Positions 57,657 through 64,000 of a stretch of 64,000 nt of DNA are shown here, piece after piece. Source of the DNA: Pseudoflavonifractor gallinarum. GTDB lineage: Bacteria; Bacillota; Clostridia; Oscillospirales; Oscillospiraceae. The notes beneath the pieces are model-generated. The model did not search any database, had not been told where the DNA came from, and saw only the letters and a list, made by a program, of their open reading frames with translations. The stretch lies in the NCBI RefSeq assembly GCF_014982855.1, contig NZ_JADCKF010000004.1, forward strand, positions 62,001 to 126,000, in the 5' to 3' direction. A program made the translations under genes and the position numbers. Positions within the stretch are counted from its first letter, which is position 1; every line of letters starts with the position of its first letter.

Positions 57657-57920
57657 CCTTACCAGGCGTTCCAGGCCATCGATAAGACATACTTCTGCGA
57701 TGTTTGATGCAGCCTCGCAGAGTTCCGCCGTCCGCAGACGGCGGAAGAGAGTTAAATCGTGTTTTCCGGCGGCGTGTACGTCGGAAAACACTCTTCTCAG
57801 GCCGCAAGTGTGCGAGCGCCAGCGAGTGCGCGCAGCGGCCTGCATTCCCTCGAAAAAATGCTTGCATTTTTGAGAAGCATGTCGAAGTATTTCGACATGC
57901 TGAGACACCTTACCAGGCGT
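57657..57920. repeat. 13-bp direct repeats flanking repeat copy 2
   Basis: CCTTACCAGGCGT occurs at 57657-57669 and 57908-57920. The second copy covers the 3' end of the DUF1385 gene. They bracket the structured repeat plus about 40 extra bases and look like a target duplication from insertion of the element. Confidence 0.55.
57712..57900. repeat. Structured dispersed repeat, copy 2
   Basis: A 189-base element matching 52586-52774, with the same hairpins: TTCCGCCGTC/GACGGCGGAA, GTGTTTTCC/GGAAAACAC, AGGCCGC/GCGGCCT, AAAATGC/GCATTTT and GCATGTCGAA/TTCGACATGC. Stem differences from copy 1 are mostly paired. It fills the gap between prmC and the DUF1385 gene. Two minus-strand frames across it are products of the repeat, not genes. 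Confidence 0.75.
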
Positions 57921-58893
57921 CCTTTCCCTTTTCGCTGGGCAGCACCAGCTCCAGCGAGCGGATGCCCACCTCGATCATACTGTCATCCGGCTCAAAGGTG
58001 GTGTAGTTCTGGAGCCACAGCCCGGGGGCGGTCATGACCCGGGTCAGGGCGTTGTCATACCGGCCCACCAGGCGGTTGATCTCATAGGTCAGACTCACCA
58101 CCACCGGCAGCAGGAGCAGATGAATCCCCATCCGCGCAAAGACATTGGTCACCTCCACAAAGGAGAACACAAAGCTGGAGAGCAGAATGGCCACCACGAT
58201 GACCACAAAGAGGAAGCTGGTCCCGCACCGGGGATGGTGGCGGGGCTGCTTGCGCACGTTCTCCACCGTCAGGGGGAGGCCGGCCTCATAGCAGAAGATG
58301 GTCTTGTGCTCGGCGCCGTGGTACTGGAACACCCGGTGGATGTCCTTGGTCTTGGAGCACAGCACCAGATAGCCCACAAAGATGATGACGCGCACCACGC
58401 CCTCCAGCACGTTGCGCACCCACATGGGCATGTCCTGGACCAGAAGGCCCAGCCCGCCCACCACCGCGGTGGGCAGCAGGATGAAGAGGCCCACTGAGAA
58501 GGCCATGCCCAGGATCACGGCCAACGTCACGATCATGGAGTACATGGCCTCACTGCCCAGCCGGCGCTCCAGCCACTGTTCGAATTTGGAGGGCTCTTCC
58601 TCCTCTTCCTCGTCCCCGTAGAATTCCGCTGAAAACATCAGGGCCTTGACCCCGTTGGCCATAGAGGAGCCAAAGTTAAAGACCCCCCGCAGCAGAGGAA
58701 GGCCCAGAATGGGATACTTATCCTTGATGAGCACCCGGTCGCTGACCTGTTCCTCCAGCGTTCCATCCGGCTTGCGCACCACGACGGCCTTTTTCTCCGG
58801 CCCCATCATCATGATCCCCTCGATCAGAGCCTGACCGCCGATCATGGTCTTGAACGTGCTCCCGCAGGAGCTGTGCTGTTTCTCTTCTGCCAT
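57910..58893 (-). CDS. DUF1385 membrane protein
   Basis: The product is 327 residues. GGQALIEGIMMMGPEKKAVVVRKPDG near residue 18 is the DUF1385 signature; four to five hydrophobic segments follow, with the FQYHGAEHKTIFCYEAG and KQPRHHPRCGTSFLF motifs. It is a conserved membrane protein of Firmicutes with a possible link to prmC/release-factor operons. The function is unknown. Confidence 0.9.
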   Translation of the reverse strand: MAEEKQHSSCGSTFKTMIGGQALIEGIMMMGPEKKAVVVRKPDGTLEEQVSDRVLIKDKYPILGLPLLRGVFNFGSSMANGVKALMFSAEFYGDEEEEEEPSKFEQWLERRLGSEAMYSMIVTLAVILGMAFSVGLFILLPTAVVGGLGLLVQDMPMWVRNVLEGVVRVIIFVGYLVLCSKTKDIHRVFQYHGAEHKTIFCYEAGLPLTVENVRKQPRHHPRCGTSFLFVVIVVAILLSSFVFSFVEVTNVFARMGIHLLLLPVVVSLTYEINRLVGRYDNALTRVMTAPGLWLQNYTTFEPDDSMIEVGIRSLELVLPSEKGKDAW

Positions 58894-58997
58894 GTGGTTC
58901 TCCTTTATTCTTCCCCCGGAGGAGGGTCGCCCCTCCCCCAGGGATTCCTCTGTTATCCTACCAAATCAGCCCGGCTTTTGCAAGACTCAATTCGAAC

Positions 58998-60404
58998 TTA
59001 CGTTCCAATTGGCAGTCGGACGGTCACCAGGCAGCCGCCGCCCTCCGCATTTCCGATCTCCAGGGTGCCCTGATGGCGCACCACGATCTCCTCACACACG
59101 GCCAGACCGATGCCGCTGCCCCGGGCCTTGGAGCTTCCCTTGTAGAACTTGGTCTTCACATGGGGCAGCTCCTCCTCCGGGATGCCCGGGCCGTAGTCCC
59201 GGATGGTGATGACGGCCTCGTCCTCCTCCCGCCGGATGGCGGTGTCGATGCGCTTCCCGCTCCCGCCGTGCTTGGCAGCGTTGTCCAGCAGGTTGCAAAG
59301 CACCTGCCGCAGCCGCTCCGAGTCCACGTTCATGAGAGGGAACTCCTCCTCACAGTCGGTATGGTGCAGCTCGATCCCGTCCCGGCGGAAAAACTCCTTG
59401 TAGGTGTAGACCGCGTCCTCCAGCTCCGCCTTGATGTCCACCGGTTCGATGGAGAGCGTAAAGCGTCCGTCCTGGATGCGGGAGAACTCCAGCAGCTCCT
59501 CCACCATGTTGGTCAGACGCCGGGCCTCACTGACGATGATGCCCATGCCCTTCTTCACGTCCTGGGCGTCCCGCACCTCGCCGTTCATGATGGTCTCAGC
59601 CCAGCCGTTGATGGCGGTGAGGGGGGTACGCAGCTCGTGGGAGACCGAGGAGATGAACTCGTTTTTCATCTTCTCCGACTGCTTGATTTTCAGGGACATG
59701 TCGTTGATGGCGTCGATGAGATCGCCCACCTCGTCATCAAACTGTTTTTCCATCTGCACGCCGTAGCTCCCGGCGGCAATGTGCTCCGCCGTCCGGGTGA
59801 CCTGCACCACCGGCTCCACGATGGAGCGCACGAAAAACAGTCCCGAGAAATAGAGCAGCGCCAGCACCAGCAGGCCCACCGTGAGGGCCACGCCCACCAC
59901 GATGAAGATCTGCCGGTCCACCAGGGCCAGGGACGTGACGATCCGGATGACCGAGACCACCTCTCCGTTGACCTTCAGGGGGCAGGAGACCGCCATGATG
60001 TGCTCCTCCGTGTTGGGGTCGGCCCCGGTCCAGACCCCCATGGGCTGGCCACTCAGGGCGTCATGGATGTCCGGCGTATCCGGCTTGTAGCCGGAGATCT
60101 GGATCAGGCTGGAGAAATGCACCACGCCCTCGCTGTCCAGGATCTGAAAGTTGAGCCGGTCGCTGTCCTCAAACTGCCCCGTCACGAAGGCGGAGGCGTT
60201 CTGGTAATAGTCGGCCTCGGTCTTATAGCCGCTGAACATATTGGCCGCCACGGTGATCTTGCTCTGAAGTCCCGTGCGCAGATTGGAATAATAGTAGCTG
60301 ACCATGGCCACGGAAAAGGACGTGACCGCCAGCAATACCACCAGCAGGGCCGCGCTGATGCTGTTCATCATCCAGCGCTTTCGAATGCCCTTCATTCTCT
60401 TCAT
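58998..60404 (-). CDS. Sensor histidine kinase (PhoR/WalK-like)
   Basis: The product is 468 residues. Membrane segments at about 18-40 and 167-190 flank an extracytoplasmic PAS-like sensor. A HAMP domain (VRSIVEPVVQVTRTAEHIAAG), HisKA with His256 in VSHELRTPLTAI, and HATPase_c motifs N, G1 (DYGPGIPEEEL) and G2 follow. It phosphorylates the response regulator encoded 31 bases upstream. Signal unknown, possibly envelope stress. Confidence 0.93.
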   Translation of the reverse strand: MKRMKGIRKRWMMNSISAALLVVLLAVTSFSVAMVSYYYSNLRTGLQSKITVAANMFSGYKTEADYYQNASAFVTGQFEDSDRLNFQILDSEGVVHFSSLIQISGYKPDTPDIHDALSGQPMGVWTGADPNTEEHIMAVSCPLKVNGEVVSVIRIVTSLALVDRQIFIVVGVALTVGLLVLALLYFSGLFFVRSIVEPVVQVTRTAEHIAAGSYGVQMEKQFDDEVGDLIDAINDMSLKIKQSEKMKNEFISSVSHELRTPLTAINGWAETIMNGEVRDAQDVKKGMGIIVSEARRLTNMVEELLEFSRIQDGRFTLSIEPVDIKAELEDAVYTYKEFFRRDGIELHHTDCEEEFPLMNVDSERLRQVLCNLLDNAAKHGGSGKRIDTAIRREEDEAVITIRDYGPGIPEEELPHVKTKFYKGSSKARGSGIGLAVCEEIVVRHQGTLEIGNAEGGGCLVTVRLPIGT

Positions 60405-60435
60405 GGATGCACCACCCGGATAAAAGATAGCAGCC

Positions 60436-61122
60436 TCAGGCGCCCCACTTGTAGCCGTACCCCCACACCGTATTGATGTAGGTCGGATTCGTGGGATCGT
60501 CCTCGATCTTGATGCGCAGACGGCGGATATTCACGTCCACGATCTTCAGCTCACCGAAATAGTCCCGGCCCCACACCGTATCCAGGATCTCCTCCCGGGA
60601 GAGGGCCTTGCCGGGGTTGTCCATAAAGAGCTTGACAATGGAGTACTCCACCTGGGTCAGCTTGACCCGCTGGCCATTTTTCTCCAGGGTGCGGTTGCGG
60701 GTATTGAGCAGGAAGGGCGGCTGGTTGATCTCATCGGTGTTCTCCAGCACCACGCCGCCAGCCCGGCGGTAGAGGGCGTCCACCCGGGCGGTGAGCTCCG
60801 CCGGGGAGAAGGGTTTGGTCACATAGTCGTCCGCCCCGGTCATCAGCCCCGTCACCTTGTCCATCTCCTGGGTCCGGGCGGTCAGCATGATGATGCCGAT
60901 CTGGCTGTTGCTGGCCCGGATGCGGCGGCAGACCTCAAAGCCGTCGATACCGGGGAGCATGATGTCCAGCAGGGCCACCTTGATGTCCGGATTCTGCTGG
61001 AGCAGCTCCAGGGCCTCTTCGCCGGTCCCCGCCTCGATGGTCTCATATCCAGCCCGTTTCAGGTTGATGACCACAAAGCTGCGGATATTGGCCTCATCCT
61101 CCAGGACCAGTACTTTTTTCAT
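60436..61122 (-). CDS. OmpR/PhoB family response regulator
   Basis: The product is 228 residues. Receiver domain with acidic pocket (LEDEAN), phosphoacceptor Asp53 in LLDIMLPG, Thr/Lys switch (TGADDYVTKPFSPAEL), then a winged-helix effector (LTQVEYSIVKLFMDNPGKALSREEILDTVWG). Partner of the kinase at 58998; the lipoprotein gene is upstream in the same unit. Confidence 0.95.
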   Translation of the reverse strand: MKKVLVLEDEANIRSFVVINLKRAGYETIEAGTGEEALELLQQNPDIKVALLDIMLPGIDGFEVCRRIRASNSQIGIIMLTARTQEMDKVTGLMTGADDYVTKPFSPAELTARVDALYRRAGGVVLENTDEINQPPFLLNTRNRTLEKNGQRVKLTQVEYSIVKLFMDNPGKALSREEILDTVWGRDYFGELKIVDVNIRRLRIKIEDDPTNPTYINTVWGYGYKWGA

Positions 61123-61155
61123 GTCTTGTTCCTCCTTACTTCCTTCCGCGCTTCC

Positions 61156-62556
61156 TCAGTCAAAGGAGTCCCAGTCGGTCTGGATGATCCGGAAGTGCTC
61201 CCGCACGCCGGCCTCGTCCAGGCCGCAATCCCAGCCGTCCATCAGCTCGGCGGCATAGATCACGGTGGGATTGTCCTCGCCGCTGTCTCCCAGCCGGAAC
61301 CGGCCGGGCAGGCTGGCCCGGCTCACCCGGTTGCTGCCCGAAAGGCGGTAGATGGTCAGAAACGGGATGGGCTCCGCGCCGCTCTCCTTATCCCAGTAGG
61401 AGAAGATGACGGCCCGCTCTCCCCCGCCCGCCGCATCGCTGCGGGAGAGGGTGATCTTCCCCTCCCACTCGTCCGGCAGGATCAGGTACCATCCGTCCTG
61501 CTTGTTGTAATAAGTCGTGCACACATAATATGGAGTGCCGCTGATGTCATACTGGCTCCACCGGTTGAGCCAGAAATTCGGGGCGCTGCCGCTGGGGCGG
61601 TACTCCTCCACCGCGGCGGAGGTGGCCAGCTCCAGAATGCCGTCCTGATTGATGTCGGTGGGTTTGAGGGCCGCGTAGATATTGAGGGTCCCCTCGCTGG
61701 TATTGCTCTCCGGCTGGAGCGTGATATTGCGCAGCTGCTTGCGCGTATTCGGGTCCTTCTGTTCCCAGACCAGAATATCGGTGACCTGTCCGCTGCTGGT
61801 CTCGTTGATCCCGTTGGACAGCTCGCTGGTCACAAAAAGGGCTGGGACGGCATCCCGCAGATAGCCCTTGCGCATACCCTCATCCTGTACTGCACCGATA
61901 TTTTTGGACAGCGGCGCGGCGGAATCCGGCTCCATCAGGCCATCCCGGAAATCATACAGCTCTACCTCGCTGCCTCCCTCCGGCTTGGTGTTGAGGATGA
62001 GGACCTCCTCATTGTCATCCCGGTCCATGTCGTAGAGCTTGAAAGCGGTGTAGTCGGTCCGCAGCAGCTCCACCACCTGTTCGCTGGACACCGAGTAGGC
62101 CGAGAGGAAATGGAGCTGATCGCTCAGCTGCCAGCTCACCACTACCTCTTTATCCGGCGAGTCATCCAGATTGACATAGTCGATGTAATTGATCCCGGTC
62201 CCCGGGCCCTCGATGACGGCCTCCAGCTCATAGGTCTCCCCCATCTGGCGGTAGATATAGATCTTGGGCTGGCTCTCCTCGCCCGTCATACGAAAAAAGG
62301 CAATGGCGGAATCCACCACGCCGTCTCCATCCATATCCTGAAGCTGGATATTCTGAATATTTTCCCCGCCCAGCGGTGCGCAGTACTCCGCCCCCTGACT
62401 GAGCACCTCGTTGATCTCGCTGGTCAGGTTCTTGAACTCCCGGGGAAGCTCCGGCAGACGGTACAGGTTATCGTCTGACTGCTGGGCGCACCCTGCCAGC
62501 AGCAGACACAGCGCCGCAGGCAGGAGGCACCGCCTCCTGATCTTGTGTTCTTTCAT
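61156..62556 (-). CDS. Lipoprotein with FG-GAP/EF-hand-like repeats
   Basis: The product is 466 residues. Signal peptide with lipobox LLLAGCAQQ (Cys at about 23). Repeated DMDGDGVVDSAIAFF, DMDRDDNEEVLIL and DINQDGILELAT segments are calcium-binding, beta-propeller-like (FG-GAP type). It is anchored outside the membrane. As first gene of the operon with a two-component system it may take part in sensing. Start ATG has AAAGGAG. Confidence 0.85.
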   Translation of the reverse strand: MKEHKIRRRCLLPAALCLLLAGCAQQSDDNLYRLPELPREFKNLTSEINEVLSQGAEYCAPLGGENIQNIQLQDMDGDGVVDSAIAFFRMTGEESQPKIYIYRQMGETYELEAVIEGPGTGINYIDYVNLDDSPDKEVVVSWQLSDQLHFLSAYSVSSEQVVELLRTDYTAFKLYDMDRDDNEEVLILNTKPEGGSEVELYDFRDGLMEPDSAAPLSKNIGAVQDEGMRKGYLRDAVPALFVTSELSNGINETSSGQVTDILVWEQKDPNTRKQLRNITLQPESNTSEGTLNIYAALKPTDINQDGILELATSAAVEEYRPSGSAPNFWLNRWSQYDISGTPYYVCTTYYNKQDGWYLILPDEWEGKITLSRSDAAGGGERAVIFSYWDKESGAEPIPFLTIYRLSGSNRVSRASLPGRFRLGDSGEDNPTVIYAAELMDGWDCGLDEAGVREHFRIIQTDWDSFD

Positions 62557-62742
62557 AGTGCGTGACCTCTCACGTAAAAATCCAAGCCACGGCCGGAGAA
62601 ATCTGCATTTCCTCCTTTTTATATGCCGGACCAGTCATTCAGTACAGAATATTGTAGCATAGTTTCCGGTCGAATGGTATGCCTAATTGTAATTTTACTC
62701 CTCTTCCAACCGCCCTTCTTCTGCTCTGACGCAAATTTTCTC

Positions 62743-62771
62743 TTGTCAAACGATATGGTTTCCTGTATAAT
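62743..62771 (+). promoter_or_regulatory. Promoter of tRNA-Leu
   Basis: TTGTCA (62743-62748), 17 bases, TATAAT (62766-62771), 13 bases before the mature tRNA. Confidence 0.85.
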
Positions 62772-62784
62772 ATAAAATCGATCC

Positions 62785-62871
62785 GCCGGTATGATGGAAT
62801 TGGTAGACGTGACGGACTCAAAATCCGTTGGTGGCGACATCGTGTCGGTTCGAGTCCGACTACCGGCACCA
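62785..62871 (+). tRNA. tRNA-Leu (anticodon CAA), CCA encoded
   Basis: A class II tRNA: acceptor GCCGGTA/TACCGGC, anticodon stem ACGGA/TCCGT with loop CTCAAAA (anticodon CAA), a long variable arm (TGGTGGCGACATCGTG), T-arm GGTTCGAGTCC, ACCA. It reads leucine UUG codons. Confidence 0.95.
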
Positions 62872-62915
62872 GCTCGTCGCAAGCGACATATCGCTTGCGA
62901 CGAGCTTTTTCATTT
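62871..62915 (+). terminator. Terminator of tRNA-Leu
   Basis: A 15-bp stem (AGCTCGTCGCAAGCG with CGCTTGCGACGAGCT) followed by TTTTTC. Confidence 0.9.
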
Positions 62916-62923
62916 CATTGCAA

Positions 62924-63078
62924 AGCTCATCGCGCGCTCATTCTGCTGCTCTTCGCTTCCAAATCGAACCCGCTGCGCTGGGCTGCGATTTGGTTTCGGG
63001 TGCAAACCTGAACGCTGCGGCATCTATACTGTTGCAATATTTCAAAAATCGACAAGCCCCTAAAGGGGCTTGTCGATT
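62924..63078. repeat. Dispersed repeat after tRNA-Leu, copy A
   Basis: It begins AGCTCATCGCGCGCTCATTC (then TGCTGC), shares 25 of 26 bases with 63615, later GCATCTATACTGTTG, and ends in a terminator-like hairpin (GACAAGCCCC/GGGGCTTGTC then TTTTC). An inner stem CCAAATCG/CGATTTGG (62959-62993) is specific to this copy. It is not coding. Confidence 0.6.
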
Positions 63079-63083
63079 TTCAT

Positions 63084-63290
63084 TTATACACTCTTCTGTT
63101 TATCCGAAAAGCCATTGAATCTCTCGTGTAACCATTCCGCCACAAGGTATCGTCTTTTGAAGCGAATGATAACCGTTTTCCATTCTCCGCACTCCTCACA
63201 AAGATCAGGTTCTTCGGAGAAAAGGAAGCACTTGGGACTGTATTCAGAGTCTGTAAGCTTATTCCAACAATCCAGACAAAGTTCTGCCAT
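63084..63290 (-). CDS. Small zinc-ribbon-like protein
   Basis: The product is 68 residues from the ATG at 63290 (MAELCLDCWNKL) with AGAGGTG. CxxC at the N-terminus (CLDC) and CEECGEWKT in the centre make a metal knuckle; a basic segment RFKRRYLVAEWLHERF follows. It resembles the small protein encoded at 7166. It is divergent from the YlcI/YnfO-like gene. The function is unknown. Confidence 0.75.
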   Translation of the reverse strand: MAELCLDCWNKLTDSEYSPKCFLFSEEPDLCEECGEWKTVIIRFKRRYLVAEWLHERFNGFSDKQKSV

Positions 63291-63321
63291 TGACATCACC
63301 TCTGTTCCATCATATCAGAGT

Positions 63322-63391
63322 TGCATTGCAAATGCAATGCATACTTTCGAGAAATAGTGATATAGACTAATCGTAATACAAATGTATTGCG
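63322..63391. promoter_or_regulatory. Paired palindromes between divergent genes
   Basis: TGCATTGC (63322-63329) and GCAATGCA (63334-63341) around AAAT; CGTAATAC (63372-63379) and GTATTGCG (63384-63391) around AAAT. Both have 8-base arms and the same 4-base centre. They may be operators for the small ribbon-helix-helix-like protein encoded just downstream. Confidence 0.55.
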
Positions 63392-63402
63392 AGGAAACAT
63401 CC

Positions 63403-63600
63403 ATGGGCAGATTTCAGATACCATCCACGCCGCCTACGATCAACAAAACAATCCGCTTCCCAAGCGATGTGGTGGAAGGAGTGGAAAAGGCAATTCAGAA
63501 TAAAAATTGCACGTTTTCTGCCTTTGTGATCGCTGCGGTCCGCGCGGCTTTGGAGGAGGTCCGCGAAATAGATACATCCAGTCCGGACCAGCATCCATAG
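63403..63600 (+). CDS. YlcI/YnfO-like ribbon-helix-helix protein
   Basis: The product is 65 residues from the ATG at 63403 (MGRFQIPSTPPTINKTIRFP) behind GAGG. A strand (INKTIRFP) followed by two helices (VVEGVEKAIQNKNCTFSAFVIAAVRAALEEV) fits the MetJ/Arc-type DNA-binding fold, and I recall YlcI/YnfO-family proteins with this start. Probably autoregulates through the palindromes upstream. Confidence 0.78.
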   Translation: MGRFQIPSTPPTINKTIRFPSDVVEGVEKAIQNKNCTFSAFVIAAVRAALEEVREIDTSSPDQHP

Positions 63601-63614
63601 TATTTTGATGGTTC

Positions 63615-63745
63615 AGCTCATCGTGCGCTCATTCTGCTGCGCTGAGCTTCGATTTGCTATTGGGCACGGTTGAATCCCTGCATCGATATTGTTGTGATGT
63701 TCCAGTCGGAGCAAGCTTTGTATCGCTTGCTCCGACTTTTTTATA
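63615..63745. repeat. Dispersed repeat, copy B
   Basis: Shares AGCTCATCG.GCGCTCATTC at its start and GCATCGATATTGTTG later with copy A (62924). It ends with the hairpin GTCGGAGCAAGC/GCTTGCTCCGAC then TTTTTT, which serves as terminator for the gene at 63403. Confidence 0.6.
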
Positions 63746-63857
63746 ACAAACACAGTCCGCTCCCAACACTGCTCCTCCTTTCCAAATGAATTTGGTCATG
63801 GTAAAATGAAAGAAAGAGTCGTGAAGTGTGCGTCCCAGGTGCGGGGAGGTATCTGAG

Positions 63858-64000
63858 ATGAAAAATCCAGGTAAAAAGAAGCTTTCATTCGCACTCACCG
63901 GGATACTCGTCTTATTCCTGCTGGGCGCTTACGCCTGGTACACAAGACCCGTGACGCTCCCGGCACTTTATCCCATGTTAAAACCTGAGCAGTGCACACA
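63858..64000 (+). CDS. Membrane-anchored protein, truncated at window edge
   Basis: The ATG at 63858 has GGGGAGG. MKNPGKKKLSFALTGILVLFLLGAYAWYTRPVTLPALYP is a basic N-terminus and one membrane segment, then an extracytoplasmic start. The frame is open to the end of the window (47 residues). Family not identifiable. Confidence 0.7.
   Translation, partial: MKNPGKKKLSFALTGILVLFLLGAYAWYTRPVTLPALYPMLKPEQCT

Noticed and set aside
59073-60476. 467-codon frame opposite the histidine kinase
   Set aside because: Same explanation; the His/Asp kinase motifs lie on the minus strand.
61126-62478. 450-codon frame opposite the lipoprotein gene
   Set aside because: Same explanation; the lipobox and ribosome site are on the minus strand.

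Overview
The window looks like a chromosome segment of a gut Clostridia bacterium, most likely of the Oscillospiraceae (Flavonifractor/Pseudoflavonifractor/Intestinimonas type). The evidence is a GC-rich low-GC-Gram-positive gene set (T-box, cysE-cysS, rimO-pgsA, recX-recA-prmC-DUF1385), sigma-A promoters, strong Shine-Dalgarno sites and a clostridial conjugative element. The genus is inference.

Positions 1 to about 45,100 are most of an integrative and conjugative element (ICE). Its left end, and presumably its recombinase, lie outside the window. A short plus-strand control region (3.3-4.8 kb) has two XRE repressors and a SLOG/DUF1273 protein with inverted-repeat operators. Almost everything else is one long minus-strand block, read from 45 kb down to 5 kb. 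In transcription order it holds: an early/establishment cargo (45-33.7 kb) with three ArdA-like anti-restriction paralogues, DUF4314, YodL, DUF3849, SpoVG and AbrB-like proteins and an orphan Dam methylase; a complete Tad-type pilus module (33.6-26.0 kb) with a prepilin, A24 peptidase, CpaB, TadZ, TadA, TadB, TadC and pseudopilins; secreted and membrane proteins (25.8-22.5 kb); the type IV secretion core (VirB6-like, PrgI/VirB3, VirB4, M23 hydrolase); a cytosine methylase; and the mobilisation module (relaxosome protein, MobP3 relaxase fused to Sel1 repeats, toprim primase, VirD4). A possible DUF6138 cargo operon lies at the left edge.

The ICE borders a tRNA-Ala gene (45.2 kb). A 22-nt copy of the tRNA 5' end lies 118 bp upstream, beneath a perfect sigma-A promoter. 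This may mark the attachment region.

Positions 45.4-64 kb are core chromosome, visibly richer in GC: a MATE exporter, an M20 amidohydrolase, a DUF4230 protein, two zinc-ribbon membrane proteins, a Cys-type T-box with cysE-cysS, pgsA, rimO, recX-recA, prmC, DUF1385, a lipoprotein/response-regulator/histidine-kinase operon, tRNA-Leu(CAA), two small DNA-binding or zinc proteins and a truncated membrane protein. Two families of structured intergenic repeats occur here (52.6/57.7 kb and 62.9/63.6 kb).

The most unusual signals are: (1) a methionine-rich C-terminal tail shared by many otherwise unrelated soluble ICE proteins, including all three ArdA-like proteins; (2) a cytosine methylase split over two reading frames that overlap by about 450 bp, with both frames looking protein-coding; and (3) repeated leader terminators and mutually exclusive, Shine-Dalgarno-masking hairpins ahead of several transfer genes.
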